NCBI GenBank assembly: GCA_032629725.1
Contig: JAFEVB010000002.1
Location: forward strand, 2,046,001 to 2,110,000
Direction of reading: 5' to 3'
Length of the DNA stretch: 64,000 bases
DNA from: Gremmenia infestans
Lineage: Eukaryota; Ascomycota; Leotiomycetes; Helotiales; Hamatocanthoscyphaceae
Part shown: positions 13,061 to 25,336 of the stretch, one piece after another
Position numbering within the stretch: position 1 is the stretch's first letter
How the letters are laid out: each line of letters starts with the position of its first letter
The notes under the pieces: generated by a model
Seen by the model: the letters and a program-made list of their open reading frames with translations, nothing else
What the model was told of the DNA's origin: nothing
Database searches by the model: none
Program-made: the position numbers and the translations under genes

Positions 13061-15090
13061 TCAATCAAACACACCATCCTTACTAACCTCCACCCAGGCC
13101 ACAGGCGTCATGAAAGACTCCAGCCCCGTAACTTCCTTCCCCGCCTTGACATCCATAACCACATCCCTAGCCGCCCTCACACAATCATTAACCCCGACCC
13201 CTGTATAACTATTCCCCGCCACCGCCAACTTGCAGCCGAACGCATTCCGCAACTCCATATGCGCCTTTTTCATCCGCGCCTCGTGCCCAACCGTATACTG
13301 CGGTATACAATCCCTTTGCAACTTAGCCCTACTCAGCATCGGCTCATCCTCGACCTTCAGATGCCTCTTGATTACAGCGCGCGCCATGTCGATGCCTTCT
13401 TCTTCCGAAGGATAATGCTCGTAACCATCCCACCAGTGCCCGCCCAGTATAACGGTGAGTTTCGTCCCAGCCATACTGTCTAGGCCGACTGTGGCATCGG
13501 AGTCAAAGATTACGCCTAGTGCCATCTCAGGGTTCTGCTTTAGGGGAATGGAGCGCGGGATTAGGTAGCCGAAGCCTTGAGTGAGGAGGAGGGAGGGGTT
13601 GGCGTAGAAGAGGTTTACTACCATTACTGTAACCGCGCGGGTGGATGCTAGAGAAGGGAGGCTTGTCGTTTTTTGAGCTTCTATGGCTGTTTCGGTGCTT
13701 CTTGACCCGGTGGATGAGAGCGTTGAGAGAGTGCGGCCGGAAATGGTGGAGATGACGCGATCGTATGGCGTATCGTGGCCTGAAACTTCTATCTAGTTGA
13801 TTTGTGAGTAAGTAATTCCGAGTTGGGCGAAGAGAGCAACATACCATTATTTTATCGCTTTCTACATTGTGCTCCAAGGCATCGACCTTAGTGTTGAGCT
13901 CGAATTTAACATTTGGGTTGGCCTTCAATCTGTCTACCAACGCCGCAGACAAGGTACTGATGCCCTTTTTGAAGGTATACACGCTTGCATTCCCCATGCT
14001 TTGCACCAATGATCGATTGAGCTTCTTGCGCAACAGCTCACTTGCCAGCTGTAAATCTCGGTGCATAATAATACGTGCTTTCTTCCGATTAAGCTGCACT
14101 AAGCCGTTCACAATGGAGCCATAAGCCCCTTCGAGATGCCACGCAGCCGGAAGCAAACTCTTCACGCTGAGGTTGTAGACGTCCCCAGCATAGATCCCAT
14201 GCAGTACTGCGGAGACAAGATTGTCCGATACACTCGATGTCTCGAACCTCCTGTTGAAAAAGGACCCTACAGACTCGTCTTCGAGCATCTGCCGACGGGG
14301 GTGGATGAGTTCGGTCGCAAAACTTCGAATAACATCTTGGAAAACGGGCTCACTAAAGATTCTCCAGAACATCTCAAAAATACCCTGTCCAGGGCCAGGC
14401 ATTTTTACCAAATGGTCTGGATAGTAGACGAATCGATTCAGGGCGGAAGCCGCGTTTTTCGGGGTAATAAGAAGCTCATTTTCGAGACCTAAATCTTGTA
14501 TCTGCAACACTTAGCACAAAGTCTCTAATAAAGAATCTGTAGAAGTATCGTACCAATTCCAACGTAGTGAGACCAGCACATCCAAACGCGTTCCCAGGCC
14601 TCAATGTCCTCGGACCTTGTTCAAAATACACCTTACCCTCCTCACCCCCCAGCTCAGTAGTCCTCAGCCAGCCTCCCACCCTATCACTCGCCTCATAAAG
14701 CGTAATCTTCGCATGTGGCAGCTCTCTCGCCAGATAATGGGCACTGGCAAGCCCCGTAATACCGCCACCTAGAACGGCAATTCTCGTAACATCTTCATCC
14801 TTATTATCCGTCTGGTTATTCGAAGCTAGGTCCGACTTGTGGGCTCGAGTTGTGCCACTTGAAGGAGTAACATGGGCTTGAGTCTCATTTCCCGTGCGGC
14901 GGCTCTGCGTGTTATAGCATCTTCGCTGTTCCTCGAGGATCGTTCGATTCCTACGACGTGGATGTGAGAGGATGCGAGATCTTCGGATTGAGCTCGGGAA
15001 ATGGGGATTGGCTAAGATTTGGCACCGGGGAGTGATGAAACATTGCTTGAGGAGAGTTACCACTGCATGCTCGGGCAATTGAGGATGCAT
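13061..15090 (-). CDS. HEM14: Protoporphyrinogen oxidase, mitochondrial
   Basis: Catalyses the FAD- and oxygen-dependent oxidation of protoporphyrinogen IX to protoporphyrin IX, the penultimate step of haem synthesis, at the inner mitochondrial membrane. Exons 15090-14554, 14501-13855-region (ending at 13845) and 13792-13061 give 641 residues; both introns are 52 bp and phase 0. The N-terminal 60 residues are rich in Arg and lack acidic runs, as in a mitochondrial presequence. The dinucleotide-binding motif GGGITGLASAHYLA (from about residue 108) binds FAD, and family segments such as VMVVNLFYANPSLL and GFGYLIPRSIP occur in exon 3. An in-frame ATG at 15189 would add 33 residues; I prefer 15090, but the choice is uncertain. 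Confidence 0.93.
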
Positions 15091-15495
15091 CGAGTCAAAG
15101 GCAATATGTTTCGTGTTGTAAGAGGGAACAGCATATTTTATTTTGAAGTCACTGGTGCATTCGCCTCGCCAAGCCAAGCCTATGTACAATTAATGAGCTA
15201 ATAGTCGGACCTTCTATTAAGCAACATGTGTCAAACTGATTTGAGCGTTTTGTATGAGCACAGTCACGCATCACAATTTATTCAAGACCGTTTATGTGGT
15301 TGCAGCTACCTCAGAGATCTTTTGCTCTGAGGTGCTGAGAAAACAAAGTCCATTCTACCAGAGCTCTTCCAGCGCAGCTGCCAGAATTATTAAATCATAC
15401 GCTCCTTCGACCAACGCCAAGCAACCCTCCCTAGTTTTTATACATATCTCAAACCTTTCGTATAGCTGACCCATCCGTGCAAATTATCTCTCCTC
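15091..15495. other. Intergenic region, HEM14 promoter / NAB2 3' end
   Basis: This stretch runs between the HEM14 start and the NAB2 stop codon, both on the minus strand. An in-frame alternative HEM14 ATG lies at 15189. I see nothing else specific. Confidence 0.45.
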
Positions 15496-17091
15496 CTATG
15501 TAATCACCTCCGCGGTGCCCGACGACTCCTGGCTATGCATCTCTTGAGAAGTCCCAGGCTTAATAAGCTCTTCCTCCCCATTCTCATCAATAAACTTCCT
15601 CTCACTAACGTGATCCTTCGCTCCATTCGCAACCCAGACCTTGTCTTCGAATTTTCCTCTCTTCTGACCCTCCTCGTGTTTATACACACAAGCAGCATTT
15701 AGGCAGGGGTTAAACTTGCACGCAACCTTGGAGTGGGTGAACTTGCAATCAGGAGTTGTGCAGTCAGCACCGTTGCGGCACAATGGCATTGTCGGATGTC
15801 TGAAGGGACATCGAGCATTTGTGCAGTTCGGGAAGTATTTACAGTCCATCTCAGTTTGATGTGCAATCTTCTGAGCTGGAGAGGGATGTCGACCGGTACA
15901 CTTCCTGTTCTTGCAAGCGGCACCGAAGGTACAAACATCGCTGGCATCAATAGCTGCGCCAGGCGGGGCTGCTGGTGACTGATGTGCAAATTTACAGTCC
16001 TTATTCGTGCAAGCAAGATTGTACTTGCAGGTAGCATCTGCCGAGGGAGGTTCTCTCTGCTCTTGGGACATCTCGACATCCATGGAAGACGTCGGCGTCT
16101 CACCGTGAGATTGGTTCTGGTGGGAGTTCTGATGCTCCCCAAACTTCCCCCCTCTCCCCCTGAATCCATTCTGCTGCGCGCGAGGGTTTGGTTGAATCCG
16201 ATCAGCTAGTGATCTCCGGGGTTGGGGCTGTTGCCCAAAGCCGTTCGCCATTCCATTTCCCATTGGCACCCCAGCCATAAATTGCATCTGTTGTTGAAGA
16301 CTCGCGAGCATCTCAATCGTGGCCTGAGGTGACATGTTGTTGAAGTTATTCATCATCGGGTTTTGCGCCATGTGAGGGCCAGCCATGCTGCTATTCCGGC
16401 CACCATTCATGTTCATACTTCCTCGTCCACCTCGGTTCTGCGTTTGCTGTTGTCGGGGCCCAGTGGGGGGAGCTCGGGTGTGGGAATTGATACGTTCGTT
16501 CCCACTGTGAGATCGTACTTTGTGAAGTACGGAATCACTCGATCTGTCCATTGCCTTTGCAAGATGGCCAAGCATACGCCTGTCTCTAGGACGAGAAACT
16601 CCATCTCGCATTGACTTGGGACCCGTAGGTCTGTGGTACGTTAGTGGAGGGGGTCTTGGAGGGAGACTGAGATCTGGAGAGAAATCCACTAGTGGGATGG
16701 CATACACATTAGCTTGTCCAACGTCTGAGACATCACCCATATCCGCATCCTGCTCTCCATTTACGGGCCCTGCTTGAGCCGCGTTGGGATCTGTTCCAGA
16801 AGGTCCTCCATTCCCGCCGTTCAGTTGTGAGTTGAGGAGGTCGACCTGGTCAAAGAGCCATCGCGAGAAATTTCTTGCATCTGGGTTGTCAGGTTCGAGA
16901 TTGAGAAGGTCGCCTGATAATTCTGCGGCGATTTGTTCCTGTGTTTTGCCGTTCACCAGCATGAGGATGATATATTCCGACAAGTCGTTTTCGGTACCAC
17001 CAGTACTCCATCCCACGTCTACTAGCTTCGGTTGGATTACACTGTTGAGCGCTTGAGCCAGAGGCGTATCTAGAACAACTTCGACGGACAT
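15496..17091 (-). CDS. NAB2: Nab2-type nuclear poly(A)-binding CCCH zinc-finger protein
   Basis: Nab2 binds poly(A) tails and controls tail length and mRNA export. The ATG at 17091 starts MSVEVVLDTPLAQALNS, the Nab2 N-terminal PWI-like domain (to about residue 100). A Gln/Asn/Arg-rich middle includes an RGG-like stretch. Five CCCH fingers of the Nab2 spacing (C-x5-C-x4-C-x3-H) follow, including CKYNLACTNKDCKFAH, CKYFPNCTNARCPFRH and CKFNPCLNAACVYKH. The frame is open throughout (531 residues), but 16631-16705 looks like a 75-bp in-frame intron (GTATGC donor, CACTAAC branch, CACAG acceptor). Removing it joins GQANV to PTGPKSMRDG, which resembles the family better and gives 506 residues. It must be checked by RNA. 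Confidence 0.92.
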   Translation of the reverse strand: MSVEVVLDTPLAQALNSVIQPKLVDVGWSTGGTENDLSEYIILMLVNGKTQEQIAAELSGDLLNLEPDNPDARNFSRWLFDQVDLLNSQLNGGNGGPSGTDPNAAQAGPVNGEQDADMGDVSDVGQANVYAIPLVDFSPDLSLPPRPPPLTYHRPTGPKSMRDGVSRPRDRRMLGHLAKAMDRSSDSVLHKVRSHSGNERINSHTRAPPTGPRQQQTQNRGGRGSMNMNGGRNSSMAGPHMAQNPMMNNFNNMSPQATIEMLASLQQQMQFMAGVPMGNGMANGFGQQPQPRRSLADRIQPNPRAQQNGFRGRGGKFGEHQNSHQNQSHGETPTSSMDVEMSQEQREPPSADATCKYNLACTNKDCKFAHQSPAAPPGAAIDASDVCTFGAACKNRKCTGRHPSPAQKIAHQTEMDCKYFPNCTNARCPFRHPTMPLCRNGADCTTPDCKFTHSKVACKFNPCLNAACVYKHEEGQKRGKFEDKVWVANGAKDHVSERKFIDENGEEELIKPGTSQEMHSQESSGTAEVIT

Positions 17092-18052
17092 CTTTGCGGT
17101 CGAGGGGTGGTTATGTGGGGTGTGAAGGCGAAGATATTGGGAGTTGTGTCGATGCCACGACAAGGGTGGGAAGTCGGGAGGCCGGCGCAGAAAGGTTGCG
17201 CGCTGGCTTTGCTATCGCAGAGCTGAAAGAAAGGTCTTTGTGTGTGATGGTGAACTTTGACGCGTCGGGGTTGTTGAAGGGGGCGGTGGTGGAGGGATTC
17301 TTTGATGCTGAAGAAGCAGTCCTTCAAAGGCAAGTGTGAGGCTAAACTAAATCTGAAAGAGTAAGTTATCATGTGACCAGACTAGGTAGATGACAAAAGT
17401 GTCTGCCTGGCTTGAGTCATATTCCAGAAGGCTCCCAGGCCGCAATGAAATGTGCCGAACATCTGCAAAGTACCGGACCGGTCGGGTCGTCAACCTTTCA
17501 ACTAGTGCAGTGCTGTGAAGTAGCAAACAACAAGGGGGTCACGGTCATGATTACCATCACAGATGCGGTGTGTGGCTGCGATTCTATTCCCGTCTGTCCT
17601 AGTCCTGCAGATGGATGGTATGGTCTTGCATTATTGTCCTGTCCTGGTTGATTGGTTTTACCAAAAGCTGAGGTCCTGAGGTTCGTCCATTCATACGTAC
17701 AGTATCATCTCATCTCAGACGATCCTCTCAGGGGTCAAGCACAAGTTGGGAACATGTCAAACAAGAAACAAGGGAGCCTTATCCTAGCCACACACCTCTG
17801 CAGCCAAGAAGCAGTTCATCTAAAGCAGTAATCGCCGCGTCTGTCATAGAGTCACAGCCATCTTCAGAAATTACTCCCCGCAGTTTGCGTTCAAACAAAC
17901 ACCAACACAATCATACTCACTCACTTACTCGGTCTACCTCTTACTCGACCAAGTGAAATGCGATATGACTTCTGTATCTCGCCTACAGCAGCACCCGGAC
18001 TATGTATTCCACTTACTCTTCACTACTGAATACTAAATACCGTACTGTACTG

Positions 18053-18086
<34 letters not shown>

Positions 18087-18663
18087 CCTACCTACCAACA
18101 GACTACAGTACATGTACCTATGTATCTCTCGGAACCTGGTAACGTTGCTTGAGCAGGGCGAGATTGCAGCAGAGTTCCCCGCCAAGGCCAGTGACGATTC
18201 TTGCTCAAATGGGCAAGTCGATTCCGACAGGACCCCTACCCTTGCGTATAATCTCCTCGTGATTCGCCCAATGTTCTACGACTCAGCCTCCGCTACTGAA
18301 CTCACCCTCATTCACCCCCCTCCACCCTTCATCAAACTCTATTCCTCCTTATGCTCTTCTCTGCTTTGTACAACAGTTACCACCACATTCACTCTCCGTT
18401 GAAACTTTGTTTCTCTCTCTGTTATTAGTTAGCCGGCTTACCTTGCCTTGCCTTGCTTATCCGTTGTACCGGTAATTGTGAAAGCGAGAGTGAATATATA
18501 GTCCCGCAGTTGACCCTTTCACTTTTCCCGCTACTGCTCTGTTCTGTTCTTTTCTTCCCTTCCAACCTCAACCTCGCTGCCACTCAGCGCACATTCCTTC
18601 CTTTTACTTCTTCACTTTTTGTCGCGGCCTTTTTTAATATCATCCACCATAGCATACAGCATA
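17092..18663. other. Divergent intergenic region, NAB2 / GH20 hexosaminidase
   Basis: This 1.6 kb stretch lies between two divergent start codons. It holds a TACA microsatellite (18053-18080), three CCTTG units near 18438-18456 and a pyrimidine-rich leader before the hexosaminidase ATG. No coding exon is convincing. Confidence 0.5.
18053..18080. repeat. TACA tetranucleotide microsatellite
   Basis: Seven perfect TACA units, followed by an imperfect TATATACCTACC tail, in the region upstream of the GH20 gene. Confidence 0.9.
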
Positions 18664-20504
18664 ATGTGGTCCTCAATCTCTTTAATTGTCCTCTTTGCTT
18701 GCCAAGTCTTCGCCTTATGGCCTGCGCCTCTGTCCATTTCTACCGGTAGCTCTGTTTTGTGGATTGAGAAGGATGTTCAGATCACCTATAATGGTGGAAG
18801 TGTACGCTCGATTCCTATTCATCATGATTTGTTGACCATTGAAACTGAACTGGTGGTGGATGAGCAGACTTCCTATGCATCCGGCAAGCACAGCCCTTCC
18901 AGCAAAGCTTTCGTCCTCGATGGTGTCAAGCGCGCCTTGGACGTTCTCTTCACTCAGAACCTGGTCCCTTGGAAACTGGTTGCTCGCAATGAACTCTCTA
19001 GTTTCGAGCCTGCCGCCAATGCCGACGCTTCCACCATCAAGACAATACTCATCACGCAAACCGGCCCGGACAACTCAAGCACCTTCAAGCCCTTAGCTGG
19101 TCAAGTTGATGAATCTTACAATATTTCCATTGCCACCGATGGTACCACGAGCATTACCGCAGTATCCGACGTCGGTATTCTTCATGCCCTAGAATCATTC
19201 ATCCAGCTGTTTTACAAGGAATCGTCTGGCGACGGTGTCTATACTAATCTGGCTCCTATCGAGATCTCCGACGCGCCAAAGTTTCAACATCGTGCCTTGA
19301 ACATGGACGTATCTCGAAACTGGTACGAGGTGAAAGATATCAAGAGAACCATTGACACTCTTTCATGGAACAAATTCAATATCCTCCATCTCCACATGAC
19401 GGATGCTCAATCGTGGCCGATAGAAATCCCTTCAATGCCCGAGCTGGCAGCAAAAGGTGCTTATCAGACTGGGTTAAGTTATAGCCCTCAAGACATCGAA
19501 GACATCCAAAAATATGCAATCTCACGTGGTGTGGAAGTTATCATCGAATTCGATATGCCTGGCCACACATCATCAATCGGTTACTCCCACCCTGAACTTA
19601 TTGCTGCCTTTGATGCCAAACCTTGGTCCACGTATTGCGCGGAACCTCCTTGCGGGTCCTTGAAGCTGAACTCCCCAGCGGTTTTTGATTTCTTGGAAAA
19701 GCTCTTCGACGACGTCTTGCCAAGAGTCTCTCCATATTCTTCGTACTTTCATACCGGAGGAGACGAAGTCAACGTCAACACTTTTCTTCTCGACGACACG
19801 GTTAATTCTAATGATACTGCAGTCCTGCAACCACTAATTCAGAAAATGGTTGATCGCAACCACGATCAAGTACGCAAGGCCGGTCTTACACCTATGGTAT
19901 GGGAGGAGATGCTCCTGCAGTGGAATATCACACTTGGGTCGGATGTAGTTGTTCAAGCATGGCAGACCGATGCAGCTGTTTCTCAGACCACCGCAAAGGG
20001 CCATAAGGTTGTGGGAGGAAACTACAACCTCTGGGTAAGTAGATCGATAACCAAGTGCTTGTCATGTGCTTACAAAAAGATTAGTACCTTGATTGTGGAA
20101 AAGGCCAATGGTTGAACTTCGATAACGGGGCATCATTCCAGCAATTCTACCCATTCGCCGATTACTGCTCGCCAACGAAGAACTGGCGTCTTGTATACGC
20201 TTATGATCCCCTCGCTGGTGTCCCAGCAAATGAGACGCACTTGGTTTTGGGTGCTGAGATTCACATCTGGTCTGAACAGACAGACCCAGTTAATCTCGAT
20301 GACACAATCTGGCCGAGAGCCAGTGCTGCAGGCGAGGTGCTTTGGTCCGGAAGACAAGATGCCAGTGGACAAAACAGGAGTCAGATCACGGCTGCTCCGA
20401 GGTTGGCGGAAATGAGGGAGCGTATGTTGGCTAGAGGGATCCAACTTGGGCCAGTTCAGATGGTATTCTGTACCCAAAACAACGCCACAGAGTGTGCTCT
20501 ATAG
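18664..20504 (+). CDS. Secreted beta-N-acetylhexosaminidase (GH20)
   Basis: Releases terminal N-acetylglucosamine from chitin oligomers and glycans; secreted or wall-associated. Exons 18664-20034 and 20085-20504 (50-bp intron, phase 0) give 596 residues. The start at 18664 begins a signal peptide (MWSSISLIVLFACQVFA). The N-terminal GH20b domain is followed by the TIM-barrel. The catalytic pair Asp367-Glu368 lies in HTGGDEVN, the hallmark of substrate-assisted GH20 catalysis; HLHMTDAQSWP and EFDMPGHTSS are also family motifs. Several N-x-S/T sites suggest N-glycosylation. Length and organisation match the fungal NagA/Hex1 type, in which an N-terminal propeptide is often cleaved. Confidence 0.95.
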
Positions 20505-21216
20505 TTTGAGTTTAGGGGGAATCAAGTATACCGAACAGTATAAAAAGAATATAATTCGTGAAACTCGGAATTTACGGAAAGTACCCAAAGGCGGACAATT
20601 CTCACGCCCGTGGTAATGGACCGCATGGAGTGAGCTTTTTTGCTTAGATATGCGGCTTGTAGTTGAAGCAGTAGGTACAGCGGGGAACGAGTGAAGTATA
20701 AATCCGCACCCATGTTTCATTCGCTACTCCAGAGCAGAAGCTATTTCATCATGTGCAACAAATGTGCTCGATTTAGCCCTTCTCTCCGCACTTTACCCCA
20801 CACATATGTCTGCACTAGCAGACTGGCCGAGCTTTCACATGCCCCTCCCCTCCCTTCGACCTCATACGCGTGAATTTTATCGCTGATCGACATCAAATAT
20901 ATACAGCCGTCAAGATTTGATTGGCGGGTTCTTAAATATCTGAGCACCAGAAGGGTTCTCTAGTCCAAATACTGCAAGATTTTTACCAGATCATTCAAGC
21001 TTAAAAGACCCCCCTGGATAATTCAGCATATGTGGGCGCGCAAATTCGCAACTTAAAGGTGCCGACAAGGTTCAACTTTCGACCGAGCTGGTACTGGTAT
21101 GAAAACGGACAGCCAGGTACAAATATAATAATAGCCCATGCCCTCCATCTAGAGCGGGGCTTGAAGCTGTACTTCTGAATACTTTCCTGAACTCTATGGA
21201 CACATGACCGGCAATC
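20505..21216. other. Intergenic region, GH20 3' end / P450 promoter
   Basis: Contains the 3' flank of the hexosaminidase and the promoter of the P450. I see no exon or repeat. Confidence 0.45.
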
Positions 21217-23062
21217 ATGATTGAAGAAATACTTGAGCGCCTGTCTCTGAGAAGCATTTCTGTTGCTTTCATCAGCGCCTTCGCTCTATTAGGAATAACT
21301 AAATGGCTCAACAACGAAAGAAAGATCCGCGCTTTAGGCGGGCATGCTCGAAGACAATCAACATGGTTTCCATTCGGTGACTAACACCTCATCTCCAACA
21401 CACGCAACACGTACTGACACACCTAGATGCCGAGATAATCGTTCGTGCTGTCTATGCCACCACGCACTACAAGGACGTTGAGTGTTGGACCCGTTGGTTC
21501 ACGACGCCGAAAGGCATGAACTACACCTTTGAAGCGTCACCCTTTGGACGGCGCATGATAATGACTGCTGAGCCCGAGAACATCAAGGCGATACTCGCTT
21601 CGCAATTTACGGCGTATGGGAAAGGGGAGCCGTTTCATCGGGAATGGAAGGCATTTCTGGGTGATTCTATCTTTACCACTGATCAAGAACAGTGGCATAA
21701 TTCGAGACAGTTGCTCCGCCCTCAGTTTATCAAGGACCGAGTCAGTGATCTAGATGTCTTTGAAGAACATGTTCAGGTCCTGATGGAACACATGACGAAA
21801 GCTGGGCGTTATTGGGATGGAAGACAGGGGAAGGAGTTTGATCTTAGTGATTTGTTCTTCAGGTATACTTTAGATGCAGCAACACACTTCTTGTTGGGTA
21901 GGAGTGCGGGGAGTTTGGAGAATCCAGAACTAAAATTTGCAGATGCGTTTGCAGAGATCCAGAGGATACAGAACTTCCTCGCCAGAGCTGGGTCCGCCGT
22001 CCCATCCCATCCCATCCCATCCCATTCCATCCTCCCTTTCACACTCCTTCCTCCACTTCCACTTCCATATCTACTTGGCCATTACTAACACGCACCAGAC
22101 CCCTCAACAAGTTCTTTCCCCGAACGACCTTCAACAAAAAACTCAAGATCCTAAACGAATTCGTCAACCCATTCATCGACGACACGCTCCGTCTCACGCC
22201 AGAAGAACTAGCTACCAAGACGAAGTCCGAAGAAGGCTATACCTTCCTGCATGCCCTCGCCGGCTTCACGCGCGACAGACAAGTCCTGCGCGACCAGCTC
22301 GTCGCCGTCCTGCTGGCCGGCCGCGACACCACAGCATCGACCCTGTCATGGACATTCTACGAACTAGCCAAACACCCTGAGATATACCAGAAGCTGCGGA
22401 AGGATATTATAGATCGGGTGGGGCTGCATCGAGCTCCGACGTATGATGATCTAAAGAGTATGAAGTATTTACAGGTAGGTGATTTTCTTTGGTTTTCTTT
22501 TCTTTTCTTTTCTGCTTTATTACTTCAAAGTCACTCTAAATTTGCATGTATATATGTAACGTCTAAATGAAATACATCCTAACACCCCATCCCACAGAAC
22601 GTCATGCACGAAACACTGCGCCTCTACCCCGTCGTCCCCTTCAACCTCCGCCTCGCGCTCCACGACACCACTCTCCCCCTCGGCGGCGGTCCCGACGGCC
22701 TCTCCCCGCTAGGGATCCTCAAAGACGAAATCGTAACCTACTCCACGCTCGTCATGCAACGGCGGCCAGACCTAACCCCCAACGCGCTTTCCTTCTCCCC
22801 CGAGCGCTGGGACACGTGGCAGCCGAAGCCGTGGACCTATATCCCGTTCAACGGCGGTCCGCGCATTTGCATCGGCCAGCAGTTTGCGCTGACGGAGATG
22901 GGGTATACGGTTGTGAGGTTGCTGCAGAGGTTCAGCGCGCTAGAGAGTCGGATGGGGGCGGTGGATGGGGGGAGCCCGTGTTTGAAGGCTGAGATTGTGT
23001 TGCAGCCGGGACAGGGCGTGGTGGTTTCGTTTGTGGAGGGAGAGGGGGGAGGGGGGGATTGA
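21217..23062 (+). CDS. Cytochrome P450 of the CYP52 clan
   Basis: CYP52-clan P450s commonly hydroxylate alkanes and fatty acids at the endoplasmic reticulum; the substrate here is unknown. Exons 21217-21376, 21427-21991, 22099-22474 and 22598-23062 give 521 residues. The N-terminus carries a membrane anchor (residues about 12-30, SISVAFISAFALLGITKWL). Family signatures are present: I-helix AGRDTT (315-320), ExxR in ETLR (372-375) and the haem loop FNGGPRICIG with Cys458. FGKGE-like and DSIFTTD segments are typical of this clan. Intron 2 (21992-22098) has the weak donor GTCCGC but a TACTAAC branch; it contains five CCCAT repeats. The last exon is much more GC-rich than the first three. The neighbours are not pathway genes. 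Confidence 0.93.
22001..22025. repeat. CCCAT pentanucleotide repeat inside P450 intron
   Basis: Five tandem CCCAT units just inside intron 2 of the P450 gene, 9 bp after the unusual donor site. Confidence 0.85.
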
Positions 23063-23519
23063 TTGGGTTGGGATGTGAAGGAGTCTATGAATATATGGTA
23101 AATATGTGTATAGGAATCAAATAAGAATACGACAATTATGTAGTATTCAAGTAAAATTACTTTTTTACGAATTACTCCTGACTCGCCAATCTTGTTTTGC
23201 CCCTGAGCTACAGTGGCGAAAGTCTCTCTCACATTCCAATAACTCATTTAGAATTGAAACAGTAAGATGAGCATAAGCACTTTCGTATCGACACAAGCAC
23301 TTTAGGCATAGTCCAGTATATTCAACATGTGCTTCCTTCTTTCTTCATTACGCAACAACCCGCTCATTGCATCGAAGCCGTCTGTCTAATTTACCATGGT
23401 TCTGTCTGCGTACATACTTACATGCCCATCCATGAAGTAACTCCTTCCACGTGCTAAGAGCTAATCCTAGATGCACCACCCCCCCCTTCTCAACCTCCCA
23501 TTCATTTCCATTCAAGTTA
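23063..23519. other. Convergent intergenic region, P450 / aminotransferase
   Basis: This is the 3' region shared by convergent genes. I see no coding feature or clear repeat. Confidence 0.45.
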
Positions 23520-25336
23520 TCAAGCCCCGTTACCATTCCCCACCTTCCCATCAACCAATCCAAAACTCTCTCTAATAGCCTTTCCAAACCGCTCAATAGC
23601 CTCCGTCATCTTCTCCTCGGTCGCCGCCGCAAACGTAGCGCGGAAGAACATGTCCTGCGGCACGAAGCCGTCGCGCTCAGCTGTGAACCAGGAACCGCGG
23701 GAGATGAGAACGCCCCTTTCCACGGCAGCGAGGAAGATTTTTTCTTCGAGGTCCGGCAGCGGCGTTGTGGCGTAGGATGGGTGTAGGTGATGGGCGATTT
23801 TGAGCCAGAGCTTTTGCTTGTTAGTCCGCTGCCTGAAAGTAAAGATAAAGTGGGGTGGAAGAGGGGAGGAGACATACAAACATGCCAGCAGCAGGTGGAT
23901 TCCAGCTCACGATCTCCTTGGGCAAGAACTTCTCACACGCAGCCAGTATCGCATCTCTGCGTCTCGTGTATTCCAATCTAAGGCTGATTAACCATTGCAA
24001 GTAGCCGCTGTGGCCCCAGCTCTCGTCTAGCATCTTATACAAGACTAGTTGGGAGATTCCGCTGGGGTTCTGGTTCGAGCACTCGTTGTGTCTGACGAAG
24101 CGCTCGACGATTTGCGCCGAGGCGGTGATCCAGCCTACGCGTGTACCGGGCGCGATGACTTTGGAAAACGAGTCCATGCGCATCACGCGGCCGTCGACGT
24201 CCATGCTCAGGTAGGTGGGGATGAGAGCTTTGAGGAAAGCTTCGTTGTTCTCTGGTGGGGGAACTGGGGCGGCGTTGGGCCCGGTGTACGGCTGCATTTG
24301 CAGGAAGTAGTACGGCTCGTCTTCGAGGATGTAGATGTCGTGTTTCTGGGCAACTTTGTAGATCGCCTTTCGTCTCTGCGTGCTCTGCGTTGCGCCAGTG
24401 GGGTTCTGACCGGATGGAACTGTGTACAGAACACGGGGTTTCCGCGCTCCTCGTTCTTGGACGTTCCAGTTACTGAGTATCTCATCCATACTCTCAGCTA
24501 TTAAGCCTTGGTCATCCATTTTCACGCCGGCGAATTTAATGCCTAGCGGTAGAGCGGTCTCGACGGCAGACGCGAACGTGTACTCCTCGGAGAGTACATA
24601 GTCGCCGCGCTCACAGAATATCCGGTACGTCTGATCCAGCGCAGAGGTACTTCCGACCGTGAGCGCACAATGCCAATCCGCGTACGGCGGATTGCACACA
24701 ATCTCCGTATGTTCGGTCACGAAACGGATCATCTGCGCACTTCCCGTACCGAGACCATAGTTCAGGGCAATGGAGAGGTCATATGCGCTGCGCCCCTCGG
24801 CGACATCGTACTTGCCGGCCGTGAGCACCGTTCCCGATACCTTGGTTTCTTGCTCGGAGAAGTGAGGCGGTGAGGGGACTTTGATGGTCAGCTCTTCGAT
24901 GGGGAAGTTCTCGGCGCAAGGGAGACCTCCACCAAGGGATATGAGACCGGGGTTCCTAAGGTATTGGGCGGCGCCTTTCAGGGTGGATGGTTGGCGGGCT
25001 TTGCTTTCAATGGTAAGGTAGTCTGCGTGTGGGTGGTCAGCATTTACAAAAGGTGGGGGTTGTGTGACACACTTACGATCCCATCTTTTTGCATTTGGCT
25101 TTCCAGAGGTCTGTGAAAGTTAGTATAGCACCTATGGAGAGGAGGGAAGAAGGAAGAGAAGAGAGACCGACTTGGCTTTTGAAATAGTCGCTAGATGTAA
25201 AGGCTGCAGTCCCTGCTACCAATTTCCCAGCCTTTGTACGTCTCGCAGATACACCGTTGATAGTCAAGGGATCTGGAAGTACAATTGCTTGTGTGTCGGT
25301 GACACCTTCAATGTCAATTGCAGTAGGAGGAGCCAT
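23520..25336 (-). CDS. Aromatic aminotransferase, Aro8 type (PLP fold type I)
   Basis: Transfers amino groups between aromatic amino acids (or 2-aminoadipate/kynurenine) and 2-oxo acids. Exons 25336-25172, 25110-25077, 25022-23878 and 23810-23520 give 544 residues; exon 2 is only 34 bp. Splicing reconstitutes FKSQ-TSGKPNAKRWDHYL, the conserved Aro8 entry segment, and GMF-LWLKIAHH in the C-terminal domain. The PLP-binding Lys354 lies in SFSKVIAPGTRVGW, and SGQNPTG and DEPYYFLQM are class I/II aminotransferase motifs. The donor of intron 1 is GTCGGT and the acceptor of intron 3 is CAAAAG after a close CTAAC, both weak but required by the frame. No signal peptide, so it is probably cytosolic. 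Confidence 0.92.
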
